This document shows positions 17,328 to 25,266 of a DNA stretch of 42,184 nucleotides, in pieces. The number at the start of each line of letters is the position of its first letter. Positions within the stretch are counted from its first letter, which is position 1. The notes beneath the pieces are model-generated. The model did not search any database. It was not told the DNA's origin and saw nothing but the letters and a program-made list of their open reading frames with translations. The translations under genes and the position numbers were made by a program. Origin of the DNA: Micavibrio sp. UBA7657 (GTDB taxonomy: Bacteria > Pseudomonadota > Alphaproteobacteria > Micavibrionales > Micavibrionaceae); assembly GCA_002483465.1 (NCBI GenBank), contig DLHX01000008.1, forward strand, positions 308,702 to 350,885. The letters run 5' to 3'.

Positions 17328-17534
17328 CTAATCTGAAAGCATCCCGAGCGCCGCCATACGCTCGCTTGATTTCAATCTCAAGAACGCTGCCCTTGCATCC
17401 TTCACATCTTTCTCCGCTCCGCTCTCTGCCGCCTTTTTCAGGGCCAGCACAGTCGGGTGGTCGGGCTTGGTGATAAAAGCCAGCGCGCCGGCTAGCCTGC
17501 CCATCGTCTCGCGGTCTATTTTCAATTCGGACAT
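17328..17534 (-). CDS. Small helical protein of unknown function
   Basis: The 68-residue product starts at MSELKIDRET, preceded by a strong GGGGG Shine-Dalgarno region; a longer in-frame start at 17564 lacks one. The sequence is predicted helical with charged heptads (LKKAAESGAEKDVKDARAAFLRLKSSERMAALG). No cysteine, signal peptide or membrane helix is present. It lies between an outer-membrane protein terminator and the divergent flavoprotein gene. No family is recognised. Confidence 0.6.
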   Translation of the reverse strand: MSELKIDRETMGRLAGALAFITKPDHPTVLALKKAAESGAEKDVKDARAAFLRLKSSERMAALGMLSD

Positions 17535-17600
17535 GAAACCCCCTTCATAATGTGCCAGCAGCAATTATAATGACTTCGCACAACCGAAAGAAATTCAAAT

Positions 17601-18791
17601 ATGGCCTCCCCACACATCATTATCATCGGCGCTGGCCCGGCAGGCCTCTTTGCGGCTGAAACGCTTGCCCAGGCAGGCCATAAAGTTGTGGTTTACGACC
17701 GCAAACCATCCGTCGGGCGCAAATTCCTGATGGCCGGGCGCGGCGGGCTTAACCTCACCCACTCCGAACCGCTGGAAAAATTCATCGCGCGTTATGGCGC
17801 GGCGGGACCGCATCTTGAACCGCTGATTCGTGCCTTCACACCGAACGATCTCAGAAAATGGGCTGATGAACTCGGCCAGGAAACCTTTATCGGCTCTTCG
17901 GGCCGCGTCTTCCCGAAATCAATGAAGGCTTCGCCGTTGCTCCGCGCTTGGCTCGCCCGTCTTGAATCCCTCGGCGTTGAATTTCATCTCCGCGAAGAAT
18001 GGCAGGGATGGGATAATAACGGCGATTTGATTTTCACCTCCGGCAAGGTCAAACCGACCGCCACGCTGCTTGCTTTGGGCGGCGCGTCATGGCCGTCCCT
18101 GGGCTCCGATGGCGGCTGGTATGAAATCCTTAAGGATAAAAAAATCCCGCTCTCGGATTTTCAGCCCGCCAATTGCGGCTTCAATGTTGAATGGTCTGAC
18201 ATTTTCAGTGATAAATTTGCTGGCACGCCCCTCAAAAGCATTTCCATCACCCACAATGGAAAAACCATTCCAGGCGAAATCATGATCGGAAAAAAAGGCG
18301 TCGAGGGCGGTTTGATTTATTCTTTCTCCCGCGACCTGCGCGATTCCAGTGACAAAATAATATCCATCGACCTTCGTCCCGGCCTTACACAAAACCAGAT
18401 TCTCGAAAAATTCAAAACGCCGCGCGCGCGCAATTCTTTTTCTACCTATATGCAAAAAACCCTCTCGCTCCCGCCTGTCTCTATCTCGCTGCTGCGCGAG
18501 GTCTGTAGGGACGTTTCCAATCTAAACAACCACGAACTCGCCGCGCTCATCAAAAATATTCCTTTGACGATTAGCGCACCATTTCCTATCACCCGCGCCA
18601 TTTCCACTGCGGGCGGCATACAATTTTCTGCGCTCGACGAAAATTTTATGCTGAAAAATCTGCCCGGCGTGTTCGTCGCCGGTGAAATGCTCGACTGGGA
18701 AGCGCCCACAGGCGGCTACCTGCTTCAGGGCTGCTTCGCTACCGCCCTCCACGCCGCGCACGGTATATTGAATCAAAAACAGGGCCTTTGA
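17601..18791 (+). CDS. YhiN/HI0933-like FAD-dependent oxidoreductase (TIGR03862)
   Basis: The 396-residue flavoprotein opens with the dinucleotide-binding loop IIGAGPAGLFAAE and the GRKFLMAGRGGLNLTHSE motif that marks the HI0933-like family. The C-terminal FAD-contact motif is GVFVAGEMLDWEAPTGGYLLQGCFATA. Length and the lack of a second Rossmann motif match TIGR03862. The physiological reaction of this family is not established. The stop codon lies inside the terminator stem that ends the transcript. The region between this gene and the divergent small gene is 66 bp and likely holds both promoters. Confidence 0.9.
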   Translation: MASPHIIIIGAGPAGLFAAETLAQAGHKVVVYDRKPSVGRKFLMAGRGGLNLTHSEPLEKFIARYGAAGPHLEPLIRAFTPNDLRKWADELGQETFIGSSGRVFPKSMKASPLLRAWLARLESLGVEFHLREEWQGWDNNGDLIFTSGKVKPTATLLALGGASWPSLGSDGGWYEILKDKKIPLSDFQPANCGFNVEWSDIFSDKFAGTPLKSISITHNGKTIPGEIMIGKKGVEGGLIYSFSRDLRDSSDKIISIDLRPGLTQNQILEKFKTPRARNSFSTYMQKTLSLPPVSISLLREVCRDVSNLNNHELAALIKNIPLTISAPFPITRAISTAGGIQFSALDENFMLKNLPGVFVAGEMLDWEAPTGGYLLQGCFATALHAAHGILNQKQGL

Positions 18792-18806
18792 GGCCCTGTT
18801 TTTTTA
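18777..18806 (+). terminator. Terminator overlapping the flavoprotein stop codon
   Basis: AACAGGGCCT and AGGCCCTGTT are perfect 10-bp arms around a 2-base gap, followed by seven T. The stop codon TGA (18789-18791) is in the centre of the hairpin, so the last coding bases form the 5' arm. Confidence 0.85.
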
Positions 18807-18823
18807 GCATCTAAAAATTAAAC

Positions 18824-19183
18824 TTACGTCGCGGCGTTATTCACGAAATATTCGCGGCCCAGCGGCATGGCGACCGGATTGATATTCGCGACCATGCGGT
18901 TCAGTAAATCCTCGCTGACCCCGAATTCAACACCGTGCTTCGCCAGCAGGAAATCGAGCGTCGCCTGCGTCGGCTCCGTCCCCCATCCGCGCAGCAGCTC
19001 AAAACCGTAGCCCGAGAAACTCGAGGCCTCGCCTGCCACATAACGCTTTTTGAAATGACGGTAATTATAAGGCTCGATCGCAACGAACGCATGGAAATCG
19101 CGCCCCTGATCTTTACCGTGGCATAACGCCACAATTGAAAAACCGTTAGACGAAAATTTGAAACAACCTAAACCCTTTAACAT
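18824..19183 (-). CDS. Small protein of unknown function
   Basis: The 119-residue protein has no signal peptide. It contains HAFVAIEPYNYRHFKKRYVAG and a SSFSGYGFELLRGWGTEPT segment followed by a helical tail. A GGAGAG Shine-Dalgarno precedes the ATG. The gene is alone, converging on the flavoprotein terminator, with a 158-bp gap upstream before the divergent methyltransferase. Two cysteines (Cys7 and Cys21) are near the N-terminus. No family is recognised; the composition does not look foreign relative to neighbours. Confidence 0.65.
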   Translation of the reverse strand: MLKGLGCFKFSSNGFSIVALCHGKDQGRDFHAFVAIEPYNYRHFKKRYVAGEASSFSGYGFELLRGWGTEPTQATLDFLLAKHGVEFGVSEDLLNRMVANINPVAMPLGREYFVNNAAT

Positions 19184-19341
19184 TGTACTCTCTCCGTTTG
19201 TCAGTGTGGTACCTATGGGTATTATTTTGCATAATACATGCCAAGATTAACGATACTAAACCATTGTAAATACACGAATAATCTGCAATTCTAATACGGG
19301 GCCAGAGGCCGTTTTTGCCTACCCCTCACTGGAGCTTAAGA

Positions 19342-20493
19342 ATGAGCGTCAAAGATTTCCTACCTGCCCTCGAGGCCAGCCTCAACGACAACAGCTTCGT
19401 GAAACTCTCGCTCGGCAATTACAAGGGCGCCGAAGCCTCCCTGAAGAACATCTATGTCCGCAAGATTTCGATTAAGGGCACTGAAAAACTCAGCTTCACC
19501 TACAATTACAAAACGCGCGACATCGTCAAAAACCACGACCCCGAAAAAGCGCTCGCGGAAATTCAGAAACAGCTCGGCCACGGTTTCAACGCCGCCACCC
19601 TGCTCACGACCAAATTCGATCTGAAGCTTGAAAAAGGCAAACTCACGAAAACCGAGCCAAGCCAGACCGAACTGCCCTCCCTCGATCATGACCGGAAGAA
19701 AAAACGCCTCGTCGAAACCGAAGGAAAATTCTATCTCTACGCGCTGAACGTCACCGACGACAAAGGCAACATCCTCAAAAACGCGCAGGATAAATACCGC
19801 CAGATCGACAAATATGTCGAAATCCTCGGCGGTTTGATCGAAAAAATCCCGAAGGGCACGCTGCACAGCGTCGTCGATATGGGCGCCGGCAAGGGCTACC
19901 TCACCTTCGCGCTGCATGATTACCTGACCAACACGCTGAACCTGAAATTAAAAGTCACCGGCGTCGAAATGCGCCCCGACCTCGTGCGCCTCTGCAACGG
20001 CATCGCGCGCGATTCAAATCTCGCCAACCTCGAATTCGTCGACGGCACGATTCAAAAATACGACGCCACCGGCGCCAGCATCCTCATCGCCCTCCACGCC
20101 TGCGACACCGCCACAGATGACGCCATCCTCAAGGGCATTTCTGCCGGCGCCTCGCTCATCGTCGTTGCACCGTGCTGTCACAAACAGATCCGCCGCGAAA
20201 TGGAAGCCGGCAAAAAGCAAAACGAACTCGAAATCCTCACCCGCCACGGCATTTTCATGGAACGCCAGGCCGAAATGGTCACCGACTCTCTTCGCGCCCT
20301 CATCCTCGAATATTTCGGCTACTCCGTGAAAGTGTTTGAATTCGTCGGCGGCGAGCACACGCCCAAAAACGTCATGATCGCCGCCACCAAAACCGGCAAA
20401 GGCCGCAGCCCCGAAATTCTCAAAAAAATCCGCGAAACCAAGGAATTTTTCGGCATTTCGTCGCATTACCTGGAAAAGCTGACCAAAATCTAG
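19342..20493 (+). CDS. SAM-dependent methyltransferase, Methyltransf_32 type
   Basis: The 383-residue product starts at MSVKDFLPAL, supported by GGAG at 19331-19334; a start 27 bases earlier is less likely. The N-terminal 140 residues form a separate domain. The SAM-binding motif VVDMGAGKGYLTFALHDYL follows near residue 180. Further on are ALHACDTATDDAI and VAPCCHKQIRREM, motifs shared with the METTL25/RRNAD1-like methyltransferase group. Those proteins are thought to modify RNA or protein, but the bacterial substrate is not known. The cysteine pair and His in PCCHKQ could bind metal. Confidence 0.85.
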   Translation: MSVKDFLPALEASLNDNSFVKLSLGNYKGAEASLKNIYVRKISIKGTEKLSFTYNYKTRDIVKNHDPEKALAEIQKQLGHGFNAATLLTTKFDLKLEKGKLTKTEPSQTELPSLDHDRKKKRLVETEGKFYLYALNVTDDKGNILKNAQDKYRQIDKYVEILGGLIEKIPKGTLHSVVDMGAGKGYLTFALHDYLTNTLNLKLKVTGVEMRPDLVRLCNGIARDSNLANLEFVDGTIQKYDATGASILIALHACDTATDDAILKGISAGASLIVVAPCCHKQIRREMEAGKKQNELEILTRHGIFMERQAEMVTDSLRALILEYFGYSVKVFEFVGGEHTPKNVMIAATKTGKGRSPEILKKIRETKEFFGISSHYLEKLTKI

Positions 20494-20539
20494 AAATTTG
20501 CTTTTGGTTTAGGAAAACAATCCGTGCTAGAAATGCAGC

Positions 20540-21511
20540 ATGAGCCCCACCCTTCAACATAAAATCGCAGTCGTCATTCCCTGCTACAGGGTCAAAAACC
20601 ACATCAAAAATGTGGTCGCCGCCATTCCCGATTATGTGGAGCGCATATACTGCATCGATGATGCCTGCCCCGACGGCAGCGGTGATTTCATCCGGTCCGA
20701 AATAAAAGACCCCCGCCTCACCCTCCTCACACATGACACCAACCAGGGCGTCGGCGGCGCGATGATCACCGGCTACAAACAGGCTTTAAATGATGGCGCA
20801 CAAATCATCGTCAAAATCGACGGCGACGGCCAGATGAACCCCGCCCTCATCGAATCTTTCGTCCGGCCCATCGTCATCGGCGCACGCGACTACACCAAGG
20901 GCAACCGCTTTTACAAAGTCGAGGACGTCCGCGCCATGCCGGGCGCAAGATTGCTCGGCAATGCCGTCCTCAGCTTCATGACAAAACTCTCCAGCGGCTA
21001 CTGGAACCTCTTCGATCCCAATAACGGCTACACGGCCATCCACGCCAATGTCCTGCGCGAAATGCCGTTAGAAAAAATCAGCAAACGCTATTTCTTCGAA
21101 AGCGACTTCCTGTTCCGCCTGAACACGCTCCGCGCCTCGGTGCAGGATATCCCCATGAGCGCCGTTTACGGCAACGAGGAAAGCAACCTCGTCATCTCGA
21201 AAATATTCTTCCCGTTCCTGGCGGGCCACTTCCGCAACCTGTTCAAAAGAATTTTTTACAATTATTTCCTCCGCGATTTTAACATCGCCTCGCTCGAACT
21301 GATCCTCGCGCTGGCCTTCCTGCCCTTCGGCATTATCTTCGGCCTGTCGCACTGGCATCATTCCAGCGTCATGGGCATCGAGGCCAGCCCCGGCACCGTC
21401 ATGTTCTCCGCCCTGCCCATCATCCTCGGCGTGCAATTCCTGCTGTCTTTCCTGCAATACGATATCGAATCCGTGCCCCGCGCTTCCCTGCACCCAAGGC
21501 TCCGGGCTTAG
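20540..21511 (+). CDS. Glycosyltransferase family 2, dolichyl-phosphate sugar synthase-like
   Basis: The 323-residue membrane-bound enzyme has a GT-A domain (residues 8-235). It begins with IAVVIPCYRVKNHI, has the DXD-type KIDGDGQMNP and the acceptor-side DPNNGYTAIHANVL motif. Two C-terminal hydrophobic helices (LELILALAFLPFGIIFGL and FSALPIILGVQFLLSFLQYD) anchor it. Members transfer a sugar from a nucleotide sugar to polyprenyl phosphate. The gene is 46 bp after the methyltransferase, so they may be co-transcribed. No other glycan gene is nearby. The final stretch SVPRASLHPRLRA is polar. Confidence 0.88.
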   Translation: MSPTLQHKIAVVIPCYRVKNHIKNVVAAIPDYVERIYCIDDACPDGSGDFIRSEIKDPRLTLLTHDTNQGVGGAMITGYKQALNDGAQIIVKIDGDGQMNPALIESFVRPIVIGARDYTKGNRFYKVEDVRAMPGARLLGNAVLSFMTKLSSGYWNLFDPNNGYTAIHANVLREMPLEKISKRYFFESDFLFRLNTLRASVQDIPMSAVYGNEESNLVISKIFFPFLAGHFRNLFKRIFYNYFLRDFNIASLELILALAFLPFGIIFGLSHWHHSSVMGIEASPGTVMFSALPIILGVQFLLSFLQYDIESVPRASLHPRLRA

Positions 21512-21620
21512 CCGTCAATGCATTAAGTTCATGCGCTTTTTAGAACCTATCAAAGTCGATAGTTTCAATTTCAAGCCATTTAATGTCTGGTTGCATGTAA
21601 ATAAGACAATCAGGTGATAA

Positions 21621-22073
21621 ATGCTTTTAGAAAAAACGCCTAAAGCCATACAAAGCCTGGAAAACTCCCAGGGATCGAAAGATAGGAAGCCGGAAACAGC
21701 AAAGCTGCTCTTGGTGGAGGACGATCCGTCCAACAGCCTGGTCGAATCCATTTTTCTAGACGAGTGCGGCTATAGTTTTGACATAGCTTCAACGGGCCAG
21801 GAAGTCCTCGAAAAAGTCGCCACGACGTCCTATGCGTTGATTTTAATGAACATAAACCTGCCCGACATGGACGGCATGGAAGTCACGCGTAAATTGCGGG
21901 AAATGGAAAAGCAGGGCTTGATATCTCACGTGCCTATCGTAGCCATGACCGCATACGCCTTAACAGGCTACCGTGAAGAATGCCTCAAAGCAGGAATGAA
22001 CGGGTATATTTTCAAGCCTTTCACCCAAAAACAGCTCTGCCAGACAATACAACAAAGCGTGAACCGCCCATAA
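21621..22073 (+). CDS. Receiver-domain protein with Asn at the phosphoacceptor site
   Basis: The 150-residue single-domain protein has an N-terminal extension of about 27 residues and then a complete receiver fold. The acidic pocket is present (Glu33, Asp34, Asp35 in LLVEDDPSN), as are the switch Thr110 (AMTAY) and the conserved Lys132 (FKPF). At the phosphoacceptor position the expected Asp is Asn77, read from codon AAC in LILMNINLPDMDG. The protein has no output domain. Such pseudo-receivers can act through binding rather than phosphorylation. It lies 96 bp upstream of luxR on the same strand, and whether it acts on quorum sensing is not shown by the sequence. Confidence 0.88.
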   Translation: MLLEKTPKAIQSLENSQGSKDRKPETAKLLLVEDDPSNSLVESIFLDECGYSFDIASTGQEVLEKVATTSYALILMNINLPDMDGMEVTRKLREMEKQGLISHVPIVAMTAYALTGYREECLKAGMNGYIFKPFTQKQLCQTIQQSVNRP

Positions 22074-22169
22074 CTACAACCGTAAGTATAATGCGTTTTT
22101 TGTTCTAATTTTTTTACAGCCCGCCTATATATATTCCTTGGCAAGAGATCTTTAAAACAGAAACGTATT

Positions 22170-22904
22170 ATGAAAACCTTACAGGATCAGGTTGCGCTGC
22201 TTAACGAGGCGTGCTCAACCGAAACGCTTTTTGCAAAGCTTGTCCAGATCATGGGATATAATGGCTATGACAAAGTGTCATATGGCTGCGCGACCGATTG
22301 CCCTTCTCTCGGCCTGAAGAAAAAACACGGCCACGCCAGCAACTTTTCCGAAAGCTGGCTTAAACACTACGCCGAGTTTGATCTCTCCGGGATAGATCCC
22401 GTCCACATCCATCTCGTTGAAAAAAGAACGCCCGCCTTTTGGTCCACCTGCGAGGAAAACGCATCTACAGCGTCACGGCAACTCATGAGAAATGCCGCTG
22501 ATGCGGGGTTGAACGGCGGAATCATCATCCCGCTGTGCGATGTCGGCGGCGAACTGTCGATGGTTAGCGTTTCAAACACTGAAGTCAGCGCGCGCGAGGA
22601 GACCTATGAAACGCTCGCTGCAATCAACCTCATCAGCACTTATTTCTATCAGAACTATAAATCCCTGATTAAAAAACCCGATCCTGTGTATCTCTCGCCC
22701 CGCGAGTATGAAGTTATAAACTGGGCCGCCGAAGGCAAAACCGATTCCGAGATCGCCGCCATCACAAACATAAGCACCGCGACGGTGCGCTATCACTGGA
22801 AAAATATTTTTATGAAACTGAATGTGTTCAGCCGCGTCTCTGCAGTTTCGAAGGCCGTCCAACTGCAGCTCGTAAAACCGCAATATTTCATGAGAAAAAA
22901 ATAA
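22170..22904 (+). CDS. LuxR-family quorum-sensing transcription regulator
   Basis: The 244-residue product is a full two-domain acyl-homoserine-lactone receptor. In the N-terminal ligand domain the conserved Trp63, Tyr67, Asp76, Pro77 and Trp91 correspond to TraR Trp57, Tyr61, Asp70, Pro71 and Trp85 with a constant offset of six. The C-terminal HTH (residues 178-240) begins LSPREYEVINWAAEGKTDSEIA and has the usual TATVRYHWKNIF recognition helix. The stop overlaps the luxI start by one base (TAATG), so receptor and synthase are probably made together. I see no clear lux box in the 96-bp region upstream, so autoregulation is uncertain. Confidence 0.95.
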   Translation: MKTLQDQVALLNEACSTETLFAKLVQIMGYNGYDKVSYGCATDCPSLGLKKKHGHASNFSESWLKHYAEFDLSGIDPVHIHLVEKRTPAFWSTCEENASTASRQLMRNAADAGLNGGIIIPLCDVGGELSMVSVSNTEVSAREETYETLAAINLISTYFYQNYKSLIKKPDPVYLSPREYEVINWAAEGKTDSEIAAITNISTATVRYHWKNIFMKLNVFSRVSAVSKAVQLQLVKPQYFMRKK

Positions 22905-23740
22905 TGGCGAATATTCTCAGGACGAATGGACCCCAGAAGGTTAAGGTATTCTGCTACCCAGCTGGCCATGATGAAGAATTTCCATCTACTGAAAAAGAAG
23001 AACAGCAAAATCGCTATAAAGTCTTGCGCCGCCTCGGGTGGGACGCCAATTATGACGACAAAAAAAGAATCGAGACAGATCAATATGATGTTGCACCGAC
23101 TGTTAAGTTTGTCTGCGTATCACCGTATCTGGAAAAATTTCTCGGCAGCGTAAGGCTCATGCCTATGAAATATCTTTCCATGATCAGGGACGCATTCAGT
23201 GACGCTGCGAACCCGTCCAGGAACCTTGTTAATCCCGGTTTTCAACTTCCCCAAGACCCTACAGCCGCTGAAATATCGCGCCTCGTCATACGAAAAGAGT
23301 TTTTAAAACCTAAACCTCAATCTCACCGCCCGGATAAATTTAAAGAGGCGCGCGATGAAGTCATAGCACGTCTCTTCGTGGCCATGATGGCTTACTGTCG
23401 TTATCCGGAAGTCAGGCCTCCCATTCCTGGATTAAATCCTGAGGATGAAGTCGTCATCGAAAGAATTTTTGGAATTTCCTACGTCGATGCATGGGAACCG
23501 GTGTTTGCGAAACGCGGACTGACACCGAATTTTATTGGTCCGGCTAAATGGGTGCCGACCGTGGAAAAACAAGATCCGCCCCCTGATGAAGAAGTCCTTG
23601 TGGAACATATACAAGCGGGCTGGGTGGAGGCAAACTGGGACGTGGCAGAAGAGTTATGTACGGATTACGGCCTCACGGCACCATATTTTTACACCAAACG
23701 GGACGAGATAGATCACGCTCAGCCCTATGTGGCTATCTAA
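22904..23740 (+). CDS. Acyl-homoserine-lactone synthase, LuxI family
   Basis: The 278-residue enzyme makes an N-acyl-homoserine lactone from SAM and an acyl carrier. Matches to the LuxI consensus are Arg37 and Trp46 in RYKVLRRLGWD, Asp59 and Asp62 in ETDQYD, Arg84 in GSVRLMP, and Glu123 with Arg126 in AEISR. The stretch between Arg37 and Trp46 is one residue shorter than usual and lacks the conserved Phe. The protein is about 65 residues longer than typical LuxI (about 200-215), most of it a C-terminal extension after about residue 215, including a Pro-rich linker (KQDPPPDEEV). The coupled luxR supports the assignment; signal chain length cannot be read. Confidence 0.93.
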   Translation: MANILRTNGPQKVKVFCYPAGHDEEFPSTEKEEQQNRYKVLRRLGWDANYDDKKRIETDQYDVAPTVKFVCVSPYLEKFLGSVRLMPMKYLSMIRDAFSDAANPSRNLVNPGFQLPQDPTAAEISRLVIRKEFLKPKPQSHRPDKFKEARDEVIARLFVAMMAYCRYPEVRPPIPGLNPEDEVVIERIFGISYVDAWEPVFAKRGLTPNFIGPAKWVPTVEKQDPPPDEEVLVEHIQAGWVEANWDVAEELCTDYGLTAPYFYTKRDEIDHAQPYVAI

Positions 23741-23757
23741 CGGAAATGAGGTTGATG

Positions 23758-23847
23758 TGGCGGACAGGGAGGGATTCGAACCCTCGATAGGCTTACGCCT
23801 ATGCCAGTTTTCGAGACTGGTACCTTCAACCACTCGGTCACCTGTCC
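23758..23847 (-). tRNA. tRNA-Ser, anticodon CGA
   Basis: Reading the minus strand, GGACAGG pairs with CCTGTCC as the acceptor stem, followed by discriminator G and an encoded CCA. The D arm GACCGAGTGG, an anticodon stem CCAGT/ACTGG with loop CTCGAAA, a long variable arm with stem TAGGC/GCCTA, and the T arm GGGTTCGAATCCC are all present. The long variable arm and the anticodon CGA identify serine (codon UCG). The gene ends 17 bp after the convergent luxI stop. Confidence 0.95.
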
Positions 23848-23914
23848 TTGAGCCTCGGAAGTGCCGGACTATAACGCTTCCCCCGAAAAAATCCATCTCA
23901 AAATCCACCCATAA

Positions 23915-23938
23915 AAAAGGCCCCGTCCGGGGCCTTTT
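23915..23938 (-). terminator. Rho-independent terminator (minus strand)
   Basis: AAAAGGCCCC and GGGGCCTTTT form a 10-bp stem with a 4-base loop. On the minus strand the stem is followed by a T run (seen as AAAAAA on the plus strand), and it lies 17 bp after the stop of the minus-strand stress protein gene. It also separates that gene from the tRNA. Confidence 0.82.
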
Positions 23939-23955
23939 ACTTGAATACCAGAACT

Positions 23956-24489
23956 TTAATGCACCTGGTGCACGTGCACGCGGCGTCCGCCGTGGCGCTG
24001 CATGATATCGGTGGCGATCATCTGCTCTTCCGCGCCCGGCGTGCGCACCCATAAAATCATCCGCCCCGCTTTGATCTGCTTACGCAGCAACCCGTTATAA
24101 TAATGACCGAGCAACCACGCCACCAGCGCGCCCAGCGAGGCACCGAACAACCCACCGAAAACACCCGTCATCAGCATGGCATCCATCGGCGCACCGACTC
24201 CGGCGATCATCATCCCCGTCACCACCCCGGCGTAAAACCCGCCGCCGACAATCACGCCGACGCCGATCACCTTTTCCTCAGGCCGGATCAAAATCGTGCG
24301 CGGTGCGTCGGAATCATCCGCCAGGGCGCCTGCATTCATGATTATCCCGGCACTGCGCGCGGCGCGCTCATCAAGGATACTGATATCCTGGCGTGGAAAA
24401 GCCGTGCCTTCCAGTTCCGCAATCGCCTCGTTCAGGCCGCGGATATTGTCGAAAACACCGACAGTTTCATTAATGGTTTCCTGTTCCAT
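23956..24489 (-). CDS. Membrane protein with glycine-rich stress-type domain
   Basis: The 177-residue product has a soluble N-terminal region with a GVFDNIRGLNEAIAELEG segment that resembles the heat-induced stress domain of GsiB/YflT-like general stress proteins. It is followed by two adjacent glycine-zipper hydrophobic segments (VIGVGVIVGGGFYAGVVTGMMIAGVGA and GVFGGLFGASLGALVAWLLGHYY) likely to sit in the membrane. The C-terminus is His/Arg-rich (HGGRRVHVHQVH). AAGGAG precedes the ATG at eight bases. A terminator follows. The family assignment is partial, and the function in envelope or stress physiology is inferred. Confidence 0.7.
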   Translation of the reverse strand: MEQETINETVGVFDNIRGLNEAIAELEGTAFPRQDISILDERAARSAGIIMNAGALADDSDAPRTILIRPEEKVIGVGVIVGGGFYAGVVTGMMIAGVGAPMDAMLMTGVFGGLFGASLGALVAWLLGHYYNGLLRKQIKAGRMILWVRTPGAEEQMIATDIMQRHGGRRVHVHQVH

Positions 24490-24542
24490 GACGCGAACTC
24501 CTTCCTTTCCCTTACAAACGCGGGAAATAAAACGGAGTTCCG

Positions 24543-25205
24543 TCAGGCGGTTTTTTTGCGCTTCTTCTTATATTGCGTGAGTTTATCGGCCTTCATTTCG
24601 ACCATATCGCGCAATCTTAACTTTTTCGCCTGCGCGGTGGTCACAAGCGAATAATGCCGCCCCTCATCCAGCGCCCCCGCGATGTCCCAGCAATCCTCCT
24701 TGCTGTTCACCCATTCATGATCCTTGTAACGCCGCAGATCGAACGGCACGGAATAATTCCGCAGCGTCTTTTTCCTGCCCTTCGTGTATTCATGGAAATA
24801 AGACAGCGCCAGCTCACGCGGCGTTTTATAAATCGGATCGCGCCAGCGCAGCCAAACATGATTACTTTTTGAAATCGCGCCCCAATGCCCGCGCTCGCGG
24901 AAAATACAGATCACATGATCGTGATCGCCCTTCGCCTGCATATCCATCAGCAAAGGCGGATACCCCATCATCCACAGTGCCGCCGCCGCGACAAACGCCG
25001 CCTCGATGCAATGCGCCTCGCCGCGTTTTAAAACTTCCGCCGCTGACCGGCACGTATCGCCGCCGGGTTCGTGGTTCATTTTTAACGAAGACACGAAATC
25101 CTGAACATCCGCCGGGCTCTTCAGCCGCGCCAGCGTGCGGGCAGCAGAAGCCGTAAGCCCCATCTTCCGGCCCATTTCAATGCGCTGTTTCAGGCTCCGT
25201 TTCAT
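24543..25205 (-). CDS. Transglutaminase-like (papain-fold) protein
   Basis: The 220-residue soluble protein has a candidate Cys-His-Asn/Asp active site: Cys66 in RGEAHCIEAAFVAAAAL at the start of a buried helix, His97 in DHDHVICIF, and Asn115 in GAISKSNHV. This order and the WGAISKSN ending match the bacterial transglutaminase-like fold. The C-terminus is very basic (TQYKKKRKKTA). No signal peptide is present. Whether it acts as a peptidase, acyltransferase or neither is unknown. It lies 53 bp upstream of the stress-type membrane protein on the same strand and diverges from the FNR gene. Confidence 0.72.
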   Translation of the reverse strand: MKRSLKQRIEMGRKMGLTASAARTLARLKSPADVQDFVSSLKMNHEPGGDTCRSAAEVLKRGEAHCIEAAFVAAAALWMMGYPPLLMDMQAKGDHDHVICIFRERGHWGAISKSNHVWLRWRDPIYKTPRELALSYFHEYTKGRKKTLRNYSVPFDLRRYKDHEWVNSKEDCWDIAGALDEGRHYSLVTTAQAKKLRLRDMVEMKADKLTQYKKKRKKTA

Positions 25206-25266
25206 GCCTTAAAATACCATATATTTTACCGGAATCCTGTGCTAAAACGTCGGGCCTGAGGCACTC

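Noticed and set aside
22074..22169. Possible lux box before luxR
   Set aside because: I looked for an 18-20 bp dyad of the lux-box type and saw only A/T-rich sequence; no convincing inverted repeat.
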